Shown here: positions 25,271-39,180 of the stretch, one piece after another
Layout of the letters: each line of letters opens with the position of its first letter
Numbering within the stretch: position 1 is the first letter of the stretch
Assembly: GCA_036250195.1 (NCBI GenBank)
Contig: JAVHZZ010000003.1
Span: forward strand, 32,828,335 to 32,892,334
Length of the DNA stretch: 64,000 nt
Direction of reading: 5' to 3'
From: Mixophyes australis
Lineage: Eukaryota > Chordata > Amphibia > Anura > Limnodynastidae
The notes under the pieces: model-generated
The model's input: the letters and a program-made list of their open reading frames with translations, nothing else
The model's database searches: none
Told to the model about the DNA's origin: nothing
Made by a program: the position numbers and the translations under genes

Positions 25271-25737
25271 GCCTTCCAGTCTCCCACTTAACTTCCTACC
25301 TTTTCTTCTGCCTCTTCCCCTTCCCTCATAGTTATCCTCCATTCCTCCCTCTCTCCCCTGTGTCTCTCTGTCTGTCTACCCCACCCCTTAGATTGTACGC
25401 TCCTTTGAGCAGGGTCATCTCTCCTCCTGTCTTCACCACTTTTAACTTTGCTCTCCAGCTACCAGCCCTCCTCCTCGAGAACCCCCTTCCCCCCGTCCCC
25501 TCTCTCTCCCTCCTCTCCCTCTGGGAGTTTCCCTGTCACCCGTGCCCTCCCTCCTGGGCTCCGTCGTATGCGGACCCTCCCCTCCCCCTACCCTAGCGTT
25601 GAGCTCATTGAGTTACTGTGCTTATTGTTTACTGTACTGTGCTGTCTCATCTCGTATTGTAATTTTGTTTGTCCCTGTACGGCGCCACAGACACCTAGTG
25701 GCGCCCTATAAATAAATAAAATAAAAAAAATTAATAA
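23822..25737 (+). mobile_element. 5'-truncated non-LTR retrotransposon, L2/CR1-like
   Basis: C/T-rich plus-strand segment encoding the reverse transcriptase (see pseudogene), then about 450 bp of 3' UTR with gattgtacgctcctttgagc near 25392, the stop-rich text gtacggcgccacagacacct near 25677, and an AATA-type tail (25712-25737). The tail style (agtggcgccctataaataaa) is typical of vertebrate L2/CR1 3' ends. The upstream part (ORF1, endonuclease) is missing, as expected of 5' truncation during target-primed reverse transcription. Strand bias is extreme (C-rich plus strand), unlike neighbouring intron. Confidence 0.85.
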
Positions 25738-26429
25738 TAATAAAATTAATAATAATAATAATTTATGTGGAGATACAAGATTCTTTTTACAGAATAAGAC
25801 AAACCCATAGATTTTGTTGAACACTCATTAGTTAGATGAATCTAGTACTGTATTACTCTTTTTGTCTTTTTACGCTTGCTCATTTACCAGACTCGTCTCC
25901 CAACATTTTCAATTCCTGAATGGGGAAGTGACTATGCCTCCTATGACAGGAGTGTGTTGACACATCACTTTAGGGCATGCCCGTGTCACCATGGGTGTGT
26001 CCACCCCTCTAGGGAGCGTGTCTAGTGTTTTTGAAGCAACAGGCCAGACACATCTCCCCTCCCATAGAAACACAATGGAGACACCAAGGGCAGCGGTCTC
26101 ACCATAGTAAGTAAGGCAATACCTCCCAACTTCCCGTGAGTCGGGACAAACATGCCTCAGATTGGGACTGTCGACCCGAAAACGAAACCGTTGAGAGGTT
26201 TGGGTTTTATATACTGAGTGGCAATCTTCCAATTAGAAATCTTGCAAGGTATATCTGTGTGGGTACGTCACTGGCAGCGTAGTGGCACACAGGTCAGCAT
26301 TGCCTCACATCACTTGGTGTTTGATTCCTGACCTATCTGTGTGGAGTCTGTTCTCCCTCAAGGGGATCTGGTTTCCTCATGCAATCCCAAGAAATACAGG
26401 TTAGGGAATTCCTGACTAAAATAGACCTA
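25738..26429. other. RUNX2 intron, no feature seen
   Basis: A TAATAA-rich run continues to about 25762, then unique sequence. A piece near 26120-26190 (aatacctcccaacttcccgt) may be a decayed repeat related to that at 41187. No gene. Confidence 0.45.
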
Positions 26430-26600
26430 GGGCTAGATTTACTAAACTTTGGGTTTCAAAAAGTGGGGATGTTGCCTATAGCAACCAGATTCTAGCTGTC
26501 ATTTTGTAGAAAGTACTAAATAAATGAAAGCTAGAATCCGATTGGTTGCTATAGGCAACATCCCCACTTTTTCAAACCCGCAGTTTAGTAAATATACCCC
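26430..26600. mobile_element. CCAAT-type palindromic MITE, gggctag subfamily
   Basis: Begins gggctagatttactaaact and ends agtttagtaaatatacccc, with inner arms atgttgcctatagcaacc and ggttgctataggcaacat. It is a diverged copy (171 bp) of the 175-bp elements at 34520 and 62409; its right end has mutated from tctagccc. Confidence 0.85.
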
Positions 26601-26607
26601 CGTAGTG

Positions 26608-26745
26608 TGTGTTTTTGCATGTTAGGGAATTTAGACTGTAAGTTCCAATGGGGCAAGGACTGATCTGAATGACAAATATTTTCTGTGCAGCGCTGCAGAA
26701 TACGGTGGCGCTATATAAACAATAAAAATAATAATAAAATGAAGT
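26608..26745 (+). mobile_element. V-SINE-like 3' tail fragment
   Basis: Plus-strand copy of the 3' part of the SINE family: gttagggaatttagactgta, agttccaatggggcaaggac, then gcagcgctgcagaatacggt and ggcgctatataaacaat, ending in an AATAATAATA tail. The tRNA-like head and conserved core are missing. Confidence 0.75.
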
Positions 26746-27450
26746 GCTTATAAATATAAATATATCACCTCTACAAAACAACATAACACAGACAGCACCA
26801 GCGCTGAAGCACTGGTAAACTCAGGGTCCCTTTTTTAACATTATCAGTGATTTTGCAGTGCAAGGTTGGGGTTCCTCTTGGACTACTCTTGGGTCCCGGC
26901 TGTGTTATTTTATTATCCCTTAGAAGCTCCTTGTCTTTCCCCAGCCTCCGAAGCAGCCACAAAATGCTGAGATGCCGTCTTACCCAAACTGAACCTCATT
27001 CCTCAGCATGACTTTGCCGGGGCTCCTGGTGATGGCATATTTAATGTGACAGGTGCTAATCTTACCGGGCATTCATCTCCATCCCAACCCGCACATTAAT
27101 TACACAGGCACAAGTTGTGTGTTCCCCCTAGGTGTCAGGGAGCACAGAAGGACCACACAGCTCAGCTCATCTGAAAGTCATTGGTTCACATTGTCTCAAA
27201 AATTATTTTAGTTGGACTGAAAAATCTCCAGTTCTTTTATATTTGTGAAATCTCATTTGGTGCAGTAAGAACATGGAATTAGGCCTTTTCTGGGGTTTAA
27301 AAACACTCTTTAACATAGCCAGGTTACGCCTGTTCCTCTGGATGCTGCTAGCAAAATTGTAGGTGACCATTTCTGTTACTAGCACCTGTGCTGACATAGT
27401 TTAGCTGGGCTAAGCTGGTGGGTTGGTGCTATGGTTACTATAAACTAGAT
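26746..27450. other. RUNX2 intron, no feature seen
   Basis: Unique-looking sequence without recognised features. Confidence 0.45.
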
Positions 27451-27565
27451 GTAGGCACCTTATGGCTCTCCAGATGTTGTGGAACTACAATACAAGTCCC
27501 AGCATACCCTGGTAGCGCGTACTTGTTTTACCACAACAGCTGGGGAACCACAGGTATTCCTAAAC
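27451..27565. mobile_element. hAT-like hairpin element, decayed copy
   Basis: Contains ggctctccagatgttgtgga and actacaatacaagtcccagc on the left, and a weaker right arm ccacaacagctggggaacca. Same family as 15136-15282. Confidence 0.55.
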
Positions 27566-27726
27566 CCGAAACAGAATATTGGGGAAACATTGAATCAAGA
27601 AGTCTTAAAAAAGTAAAGCGCCACCCAGTGGTGATTGTGTGGTAATAAACTGCAGTGCTATATTGCTTTGTGTATTTCGTCAGGTAGCAATTTCTGTACC
27701 GTCATTGCATTGAGTTTTTGATTTAA

Positions 27727-27885
27727 CGTTACTATTATTATCATCCTTTATTTACGTAGTGCCAACATATTCTGCAAGCACTGTGCAATCAGGGAGATAA
27801 ATTTGAACAAACAATGGCAATCCGGGAGGATTCAATGAAACTGAAGGTGAAAGAGCTTACAATCTAGAAAAGTAGAAAATGCTAA
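27727..27885 (-). mobile_element. Retrotransposon 3'-tail fragment (related tail type)
   Basis: Reads attattatcatcctttattt, then acgtagtgccaacatattct and gcaagcactgtgcaatcagg, ending near gagcttacaatctagaaaag. This is the reverse of an L2/SINE-type tail, a different subfamily from the one at 52706. Confidence 0.5.
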
Positions 27886-29094
27886 TGTATGGCTAATTCA
27901 TTTATCAATAGTACATAATAAAATACCTATTTGTCATGGTATGCTTACTTTGTATGCCATCTGTCTTCTACATTTTGTTGGCGGTCCCCACGGAATGTTA
28001 AAGGAGATACTAAGAAAGACAAGATTTCACCTCTCCTTTGCCACTGGCGTTGTAGGAAGATGAGTTGTGAAGCAGCCCTTTTATTATTAGATCATTGTAA
28101 CTATAGCTATAGTAAGAGATCCTTACAGACCTTATGTACATCACATATATGGTGAATTTATTCTTGTTGCAGTTTTTAGGTATATTTTTTAATTTTGTGG
28201 CACTTTCCAGACATTCGGGCGACTAGAACAGGAGCAGATAGTTGGTGACCCATCTAAGAGTTTAGAAGACACCCTTCTCTCCCTCTTCCCCTCTCCTTTC
28301 CCCATTCACCCTTTCCTCTCCTTATGTCAGTGACATTATTTCTTTATAAAGTAACTATTTTTAACTGAAAATGAAAAGTATAAAACAGGAAAAGTTCCTC
28401 CATCGATCAGAAACAGAAAAGCGTCAGTAAGATTGAGAGTTGACCATGCTCAGTACAGTACACCATTAGAATGTGATGTGAGGACTGTGGTATCTGTTTG
28501 GCCTGTGAGTCTCCAGCGTTCTTATTGCTTATTCGCACATTTCCTGTTTGTTAACCGCAGGGGACCCTGCTGTGCCTTTATGGTCTGTTCAGCTCCCATG
28601 TTGAAACCAGTGTGTGAGGAGACCCTATCACTCACACAGGGATGTTTACTACACACAAAGTTTATCTGACTTCCCCCTCAGATATTATGAGAAAACGCCA
28701 ATGTATCCATCTCTTGTCGCTCGCAACGCCAGCAGCAACCGCAGCGTCTTATCTGTGACTCTGAGCAGAGCTGGTAATAAGCATGGCTGATGCCTGCATA
28801 ACAGTAATCACCCTCCATTTATAAAAAATATGTAACTGAGACCCAGGCAACAAAAACAAGAGGCATTTGCTGGAAAAATAACTCTTAAACAATGCACTCC
28901 CCATGAAGGTGAATGCTATTTTTTAATTGTGTATTTTTAGGGTGCATTTGACTAGGCGCATTTGTATATTCTGGGCATTCCCAGTTTTGCAGTGGGTGAG
29001 AATAGAACAGCCTGTTGCCGGTCAGATCACCGGGATATTCACAGCAGCACAAAGCATTTCAGACTGTGCTTATCTCGTGTAAGTGACCTGTCCA
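27886..29094. other. RUNX2 intron, no feature seen
   Basis: Unique-looking sequence with a CT-rich patch at 28272-28322. No coding homology. Confidence 0.45.
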
Positions 29095-29525
29095 CTCCTG
29101 TTAGTGAGGACAGGACTGCATGTGACAGGGGCAGTGACATGATGTGAGGAGAGGAATTGAGGTAGCAGGAAGTCACAGACTGAAAGTTATATAGTGGAAG
29201 GGGCAGGGTCCCCCAGCAGCACAGAGTATATCAGGAGATGAGTGATGTGTTAGTGCGGACAGGGCTGCATGTGACAGGGGCAGTGACATGATGTGATGAG
29301 GGGAATGGAGGTAGCAGGAAGTCACAGACTGAGAGTTATATAGTGGAAGCAGCAGGGTCCCCAGCAGCACAGAGTATATCAGGAGATGACTGATGTGTTA
29401 GTGAGGACAGGGCAGCATGTGACAGAGGCAGTGACATGATGTAGTGATGGGGTGATTGGGGAGCAGGAAGACTGAGAGCTAGATAGTGTAGGTCAAAAGG
29501 TTCTCTAACGACACAGAGCAGTGAT
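29095..29525. repeat. Tandem repeat, about 149-bp period, 2.7 copies
   Basis: gcagtgacatgatgt recurs at 29131, 29280 and 29428 (periods 149 and 148 bp), with aggtagcaggaagtcacaga and agcagcacagagtatatcag in each of the first two units. The third unit is partial and more diverged. Confidence 0.9.
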
Positions 29526-29698
29526 GTAAGGCTCCTGTGAATGTGATGCAGGAAGATTGTGATGTCAAATGATCCGTGATATGAAATATAGCTCACACCT
29601 GCAACTTGTTAAAAGTATCACATTTTAATTGAACAAGATTATTGTTCTTAATGTGTACCTGCCGTCTGCCTTCAATGCAGATAGCTATTTTGTCAGCT

Positions 29699-31350
29699 GA
29701 TTCACTAGGAACCACTGACATCACAGAGGATGCTGCCAATCAGTTCCTTAGTAACCAGTGACATCACCAAGGATGCTGCCAATCAGTTCCTTAGTAACCA
29801 GTGACATCACCGAGGATGCTACCAATCCGTTCACTAGGAACCAGTGACATCACCGAGGATGCTGCCAATCAGTTCACTAGGAACCAGTGACATCATCGAG
29901 GATGCTGCCAGTCAGTTCATTAGGAACCAGTGACATCACTGAAGATGCTGCCAATCCTTTCACTAGGAACCAGTGACATCACCGAGGATGCTGCCAATCC
30001 GTTCACTAGGAACCAGTGACATCACCGAGGATGCTGCCAATCAGTTCACTAGGAACCAGTGACATCATCGAGGATGCTGCCAGTCAGTTCATTAGGAACC
30101 AGTGACATCACTGAAGATGCTGCCAATCCTTTCACTAGGAACCAGTGACATCACCGAGGATGCTGCCAATACGTTCACTAGGAACCAGTGACATCACCGA
30201 GGATGCTGCCAATCCGTTCACTAGGAACCAGCGACATCACTGAGGATGCTGCTAATCAGTTCACTAAGAACCAGTGACATCACTGAAGATGCTGCCAGTC
30301 AGTTCACTAGGAACCAGTGACATCACCGAAGATGCTGCCAATCAGTTCAATATGAACCAGTGACATCACTGAGGATGCTGTGAATCAGTTCACCAGGAAC
30401 CAGTGACATCACCGAGGATGCTGCCAATCAGTTCACTAGGAACCAGTGACATCATCGAGGATGCTGCCAGTCAGTTCATTAGGAACCAGTGACATCACTG
30501 AAGATGCTGCCAATCCTTTCACTAGGAACCAGTGACATCACCGAGGATGCTGCCAATCCGTTCACTAGGAACCAGTGACATCACCGAGGATGCTGCCAAT
30601 CAGTTCACTAGGAACCAGTGACATCATCGAGGATGCTGCCAGTCAGTTCATTAGGAACCAGTGACATCACTGAAGATGCTGCCAATCCTTTCACTAGGAA
30701 CCAGTGACATCACCGAGGATGCTGCCAATACGTTCACTAGGAACCAGTGACATCACCGAGGATGCTGCCAATCCGTTCACTAGGAACCAGCGACATCACT
30801 GAGGATGCTGCTAATCAGTTCACTAAGAACCAGTGACATCACTGAAGATGCTGCCAGTCAGTTCACTAGGAACCAGTGACATCACCGAAGATGCTGCCAA
30901 TCAGTTCAATATGAACCAGTGACATCACTGAGGATGCTGTGAATCAGTTCACTAGGAACCAGTGACATCACCGAGGATGCTGTGAATCAGTTCACTAGGA
31001 TCCAGTGACATCACTGAGGATTCTGCCAATCAGTTTACTGGGAACCAATGACATCACCGAAGATGCTGCCAATCAGTTCACTAAGAACCAGTGACATCAC
31101 TGAAGATGCTGCCAGTCAGTTCACTAGGAACCAGTGACATCACCGAAGATGCTGCCAATCAGTTCAATATGAACCAGTGACATCACTGAGGATGCTGTGA
31201 ATCAGTTCACTAGGATCCAGTGACATCACTGAGGATTCTGCCAATCAGTTTACTGGGAACCAATGACATCACCGAAGATGCTGCCAATCAGTTCACTAGG
31301 TACCAGTGACATCCCCGAAGATGCTGCCAGTCAGTTTCTTAGGAACCAGT
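29699..31350. repeat. 43-bp minisatellite with higher-order structure, about 38 copies
   Basis: The consensus unit is gttcactaggaaccagtgac, then atcaccgaggatgctgccaa, then tca. The first unit (ttcactagg at 29701) and last (31335) are exactly 38 x 43 = 1634 bp apart, so there is no net length change across the array. Variant units (catcatcgagg, cattaggaacc, cctttcactagg, gaatcagtt) recur in blocks: the block from 29829 repeats 172 bp (4 units) on at 30001 and again 559 bp (13 units) further at 30560. No coding signal. Confidence 0.95.
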
Positions 31351-33644
31351 TTCAGGATGATAGCAGTTTAGTGAGGATAAACATTACATAGAGAGAATGA
31401 CTGGGTAGGTATGTTACTTACACAAAAGAATAGGTTAACAAAATACAATGCATCTGTTTAACTCCATCACTTCAGCGGTGGCTGACTGGCATCAGCATTT
31501 GCCAGTTTCCTTGACATATGTTCATGGCTGGTGATGGACGTTTTGCAGCTGGTTTCCGAGTGGAGTGCATTTTTCAGCGAGGGGTTAACGAGCAGTAAAC
31601 ACAGATTGATCCTTGAAGCAGTGTAGAGACAGAGAGAAGAGGATTCCTCTGTGAGATGAGTCTGGAACATGTCCAATGTAATCAGACGTGGATGTGATGT
31701 CCTGGTGTGCAGAATAGCTAAGGGAACTGCACTAAACTGGTGGGTGCGTCTGTGTGCTGATAATACTATGGGTGGTCCCCAACCTACTCATAGTCACATA
31801 TAAAGGAAAACCACACCCTAACTATAAGGGTAAATATTCCGTAAAAGATGGTGGTCTAGGTCATCTGCCCAGAAAACCTCAATTTTCTGCATATCTCCAT
31901 TAATTAAAGAGGCTTCTACTCATTTTTATGTAATATCCCCCAAATCATAAAGCGATAGTGTCCGAACGTTAGTTTTTATGTTATTGTTGCCTTAAGGTTG
32001 AAATACATCATGTACTCATATCAGCCTCCCTGTAGCACTAACGGTTAACTGACATACAGAGAGCGGCAAGAAGTTTATTAACAGTACCCCTGCCTGCCAC
32101 ATTATGTGCCTAGACAATTTTTTTTTTTATACTGTCTAGCATCCGACAGGGTTATTACTTGAGAAGTGTTAGCTGAGATCTCTAGCTCATAGGTGGATAG
32201 GTCAGGAACAAGTTTAATATATGTCTATTGTCCCACATGAAGGCAACATAAAAGTAAAAACAATAAAATGCAAATCATATTATTATCGGATGGGGATATA
32301 AATGACTGAAATCAGGCAGTAATATATTAGCCATAGATATCAATGTAATAGTGTCACTGGGAAATGATAAAATCATCGTAAGGGAACTCTCACCCATAGG
32401 ATTCACCTTGTTCCCTACGAGAAAAGCTCTTCCAAATATATACAGTCTTTAGAACAATTATATTTCTTTAAAAAGTTCCTTTAAAGCTGCACAGCCACCT
32501 AGTAAAATGCTTTATTAAGGTGCCCCTCCCCTGAGGTTCCTCAAGGATCAATCAGAAGCTGCAGTCAAAAAATGGTGGCTTATAATTGGCCCTCCATCTC
32601 ACAACCCTGCTTCACCGCTTTAAGATTGTTTACTAAATTGAGTTGCTTGTGTTTGATTTTACAGAACCCTTGCTAAAAACAGTTGCATATAGTAGAACCA
32701 GGTAGGAGGAGGAGCACCGGAGTAAAATCTTGCACGTAGATAGAATTGCATCTTTCATTCTTCCAGTGCCAAAGAATGTACACACATCCTCTAAGTTTCC
32801 TCTATAACTACAGTGCTTCTGTTATTAACGAATGGTATATTCAATCATAAGACGTACACAACCGCACAATGGTATTTAACAGGGCATTATTCTAATTTGT
32901 ATTAATGCAAAAGGTGAGTGCATACATGCAGCATTGAAGGTAGCCTAAGGCATGCTTAGCCAACCTGTTACTCTCCATTTGTGACAAGACATGCTAGGAC
33001 ATGTGATTCCACAACACCTGAAGAGCCAGAGCTTGGCTACCTCTGCCACTAACAATTTAAGAGTGCGGATATTATTATGATAGTTAGGGACATGAGCTTC
33101 CCCTTAATGCTCTGTATAGTGGTACAACTTTGCATTCATATAGCTTTGTAATTAGTGGTTGAGTGATACGTTGTCTAAGCATTAACCACCAATTATAGAT
33201 TACGCTGGATCATTCTGGGACATCAGTGTCATAATGTAGAGAGTATTGGGCAGAACTGCAGGGGGTGTCATAGGCAAACCGAGGGGGGGTTTCTAGTGCG
33301 TGGAAACCCACCTCCAAGCCTGGGGCACTGTATAATTGAGGTGGCTGGACCCTGCTCCGCTTCACACGGCTCTGCTTGAAAAGAGAGAGCTGCATGCACC
33401 TAACAGTAGTGCACGCAGCATTGCCCATGTATATTATGGGGATAGGAAGAGTTGGAGAGAAGCTAAGCACTCTCTAAAATTATAGCTACGCCCCAATGCA
33501 TGCTGGTTATGCCCACTAGCGGCGTGGTGTGGAAACCCCCCTCTGCAAATCCATTGTTTGCCCCAGGGTGTCGCGCTAAAGAACTCTTCCAAGTTCACTT
33601 CTTTTTCTTAAATGTAATTTCTGGTGAATAACAGGGCTGGGAAA
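31351..33644. other. RUNX2 intron, mostly unique
   Basis: About 2.3 kb. It includes a decayed hairpin element at about 32950-33050 (agccaacctgttactctcc on the left, ccacaacacctgaagagcca and cttggctacc on the right) of the hAT-like family. No gene seen. Confidence 0.45.
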
Positions 33645-34450
33645 ATGGTCAATATTTATATGAAAGAGAAAGCTCAGGACATGGTGAAGACTTGGGTGAA
33701 GAATAGGGCTGGGGACATGGCAAAGACTTGGGTGTAAGAGAGGGCTGGGTATATGGTGAAGACTTGGGTGTAGAATAGGACTGGGGGCATGGTAAAGACT
33801 TGGGTGTAGAATAGGCTGGGGACATAGTCAATATTTATGTGAAGAAGAGGGCTCAGGACATGATGAAGACTTGGGTGAAGAATAGAGCTGGGGACATGGT
33901 GAAGACTTGGGTGAAGAACAGGGCTGAGGACATGGCAAAGATTTGGGTGTAAGAGAGGGCTAGGGACATGGTGAAGACTTGGGTGAAGAACAGGGCTGGG
34001 GACATGGTCAATATTTATGTGAAGGAGAGGGCTCGGGACATGATGAAGACTTGGGTGAAGAATAGGGCTGGGGACATGGTGAAGACTTGGGTGAAGAACA
34101 GGGCTGCGGACATGGTCAATATTTATGTGAAGGAGAGGGCTCAGGACATGATGAAGACTTGGGTGAAGAATAGGGCTAAGGACATGGTGAGAACAGGGCT
34201 GGGGACATGGTCAATATTTATGTGAAGGAGAGAGCTCATCACATGATGAAGACTTGGGTGAAGAATAGGTCTGAGGACATGATGAAGGCTTGGGTGAAGA
34301 ATAGGTCTGGGGACATGGCGAAGACTTGGGTGAAGCAGAGGGCCGGAGACATGATGAAGGTGAGGGCTGGAGACATGGTCAATATTTATGATAAAGAGAG
34401 GGTTGAGGCCATGGTGAAGACTTGGGTGAAGGAGAAGGCTGGGTTATGCT
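33645..34450. repeat. 36-bp minisatellite with two unit types
   Basis: Units of 36 bp (gaagac at 34045 and 34081) of two kinds: type A has gaagacttgggtgaagaata then gggctggggacatggt; type B has caatatttatgtgaaggaga then gggctcaggacatgat. The two kinds are interspersed in a semi-regular pattern. As 36 is divisible by three, one frame reads 12-residue repeats (MVKTWVKNRAGD and MVNIYVKERARD). I see no start, splice or promoter evidence for a gene. Confidence 0.93.
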
Positions 34451-34519
34451 GAAGACCTGGGTACAGGAGGGGCTATTTGCATAACAAACACTTGGGTGAC
34501 GGAGAAGGCAAGGGACATG

Positions 34520-34694
34520 GGGCTAGATTTACTAAGCTGCGGGTTTGAAAAAGTGGGGATGTTGCCTATAGCAACCAATCAGATTCTAGCTATCATTTTG
34601 TAGACGGTACTAAATAAATGAAAGCTAGAATCTGATTGGTTGCTATAGGCAACATCCCCACTTTTTTAAACCCGCAGCTTAGTAAATCTAGCCC
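34520..34694. mobile_element. 175-bp palindromic MITE with 3-bp duplication
   Basis: Begins gggctagatttactaagctg and ends cagcttagtaaatctagccc, perfect terminal repeats. Flanked by atg at 34517-34519 and 34695-34697. The arms atgttgcctatagcaaccaa and ttggttgctataggcaacat pair nearly perfectly. It has exactly the same length as the copy at 62409. A 3-bp duplication fits PIF/Harbinger-type transposition (inference). Confidence 0.88.
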
Positions 34695-36853
<2,159 letters not shown>

Positions 36854-36890
<37 letters not shown>

Positions 36891-36900
36891 GGATAGATAG
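36854..36900. repeat. (TAGA)n microsatellite
   Basis: About 47 bp of GATA tetranucleotides with one substitution. Confidence 0.95.
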
Positions 36901-38249
36901 TTAAGCTTCAATGAAACATGGTCCTGGCTTTTAGTCTTTTGTTTTATGACTGGTGTCTCCTACAAGAGTAATTTTCATAAGCTGTACATATTTCCGAACT
37001 TAACAACCAATCAGATACATTATGTAAGACGTCAGAACATCTTGCCGTTTTATGTCTACAATGCAGTAGAATTAGAGTAAAGTGCAGCAGGGATAGCAGA
37101 TAAAAGAGAGAAGATGACACTGCACATCATCCGTAATAGTAATTATTCCCAATCCACAACTCATTTATAATGGAAGAGTAAAGAATATCACTGACATGAC
37201 TTCACATACTTCCTGATCTACAGTAAAGGAGTTGAGATATATTGAAATATAATAGTTCAAACATATAGATATACATAAGAAAAAGACTGTAATTGCCCCT
37301 GATATTCAGGGATGTTTGTTAATTGCTGGATGCAGACACGAAACCTCTCCAAGTAGCATGTGTGTTATGTTGTCCTACATTGGAATCTAACAGGGAAGTT
37401 TGGCAGGAGAATAATAGACTTGCGGTGCATGGGAACTAGTATTCGCTTGTTTTGAGGGCGCGGTATTGTTTCCAGAGAACATCAATTCCTACCTTGATAG
37501 ACAATTATGCCGCCTAGGTACATCTTTGTCATAATTTGATTAATCCGTTAGGCTTGCATCCAACCTACAGAAAAGGAGAAGTGGTGCTGTGCTGTAATGT
37601 GTCCATGCAGGATAAGAATAGAGTCAAAAAAGGTATATTCGGAATGCAAAGCAAGTGATCTGAACAAAATGAACAAGAATGGATGGTGAAATTACACCCA
37701 GTATAAAAAGAGAAAAAATAGAAGTGGTACTGTGCAACTGACCATAGATACAGGATAAGGTCTGATACGGATATTCACATAGCACATACAGACCAAAATG
37801 GTCTGGTTGGTCAGCATTAAAACAACAGTAGGGATATTGCAGGACAAGGACAAGATTTCAGAATGTAGAAAATGTTGTAAAGTGGGAATATAGTGAGGCA
37901 AACACAGTATATTATATATAAATCCTGCATTAGAATAATCTCCAAACTACATCTATGCTGTACAATAGACATGTAGCTAACATGGGATCGCCATCTAGTG
38001 GCCATAAATGATACTATTTTTTTAGGGGGTCAAATTGTCTTTGCATAGACAAAATTTTCTTTGTTTGGAAGGTTTCAGGCACCTATAACCCTCCTTCCCC
38101 TAAACACGCCAGCCCAGAACTCCCAGGGGCAAAGACACAAACCCCCAAAGAGTCCCTGGAAGATGATAGCTAACCTGTTAAAATTTGCTCCTAATAATTA
38201 CCATTATAATTTTCTGTAATACACTCTGTTCTATGCTGTGTTCTAAACA
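36901..38249. other. RUNX2 intron, no gene seen
   Basis: Unique-looking. Two similar segments, ggagaagtggtgctgtgctg (37577) and aatagaagtggtactgtgca (37718), suggest an old internal duplication of about 140 bp. Nothing else recognised. Confidence 0.4.
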
Positions 38250-38677
38250 GTGGCATTTAGTACTACCATTCATTTTATTGATGTTTTATTTAAAGAAATA
38301 TTTTGTCTTTGTCGTTTACCCAAAAGTCCTTGTTTGTTTATATTAACTGTGTGGTTTTGTGATGTTGTGAAAAGACTTCTGTCATATCAGGACAGCTTCT
38401 GGCAATACAATGGTGCTGTCTTAGTGGTAGATGTCAGTTTTAGATAATGTATTTTGTAAGAAATTGGTGTCTGTGTTTTTTTGATGATTCTTTACTCTAC
38501 TGTTAACAATCAATACCATATAATTTTCTATTATTATAGAATATAGTACAGAGGGCAATTTGTTGTAGGTTTCAACATCTTCAGCTACTCACTCTACCAA
38601 ACACATACATTAAATCTAGACTCTTTCCTAGACAGGTGGTATAGAAACAGGCCTAGGAGAAATCTGACTAATTTTTA

Positions 38678-39124
38678 ATGCTTATAATGTCATTTATTTT
38701 TTTTAATAAATTTTTGATGCCAACCACTCTTTTTAAAGTAGAAAATAATGGAGTAAATCGTATTGGACAGTGTTATGTGAGAATGTGGGGAGAACAATTG
38801 TTACTTTACTCACAATGCGTCAGCCCCAAGCTCACAATCGAGTTTACTCTATTACCACTACAGTCTTGGGTGGGTCTTTATGTAGGTGTCCGTATTAGAG
38901 TGCCTAGCGGAGTTCTGCTATTTATAGAGTTTGTTTGTGAAATGTACAGAGGAAAAGCTATTTCAGTTTATACTATAGTATTTACAAACATTGTCTACGA
39001 GATAGATACAAACTCGGTCACATACCATTATTGTGTTTACTTGTGTAGATTTTCTGTAGCCTTTGTGACGCCTTTGTTTACATTTTTCTGCAAATTTTCA
39101 AAATGTTGCATGATAGACATATAG
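38678..39124 (+). other. Unidentified 148-codon open frame
   Basis: This is the longest open frame in the window that is not explained by tandem repeats, the LINE or RUNX2. It encodes a hydrophobic, Cys- and aromatic-rich sequence with several possible membrane-like stretches (for example VGLYVGVRIRVPSGVLLFIE). I do not recognise a family. A shorter open frame at 38250-38447 precedes it on the same strand. An LTR-like stretch follows at 39181. It could be a degraded retroelement gene or chance in an AT-rich stretch; I see no splice or conservation evidence for a host exon. Confidence 0.25.
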
Positions 39125-39180
39125 AAAGTGTCAGTGATAGAACAGGAAGTAGAAAAAAGTTATTGTATATTAATTATTTT

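Noticed and set aside
29699..31350. CRISPR-like regular array
   Set aside because: Units are contiguous 43-mers without unique spacers, in a vertebrate intron; it is a minisatellite.
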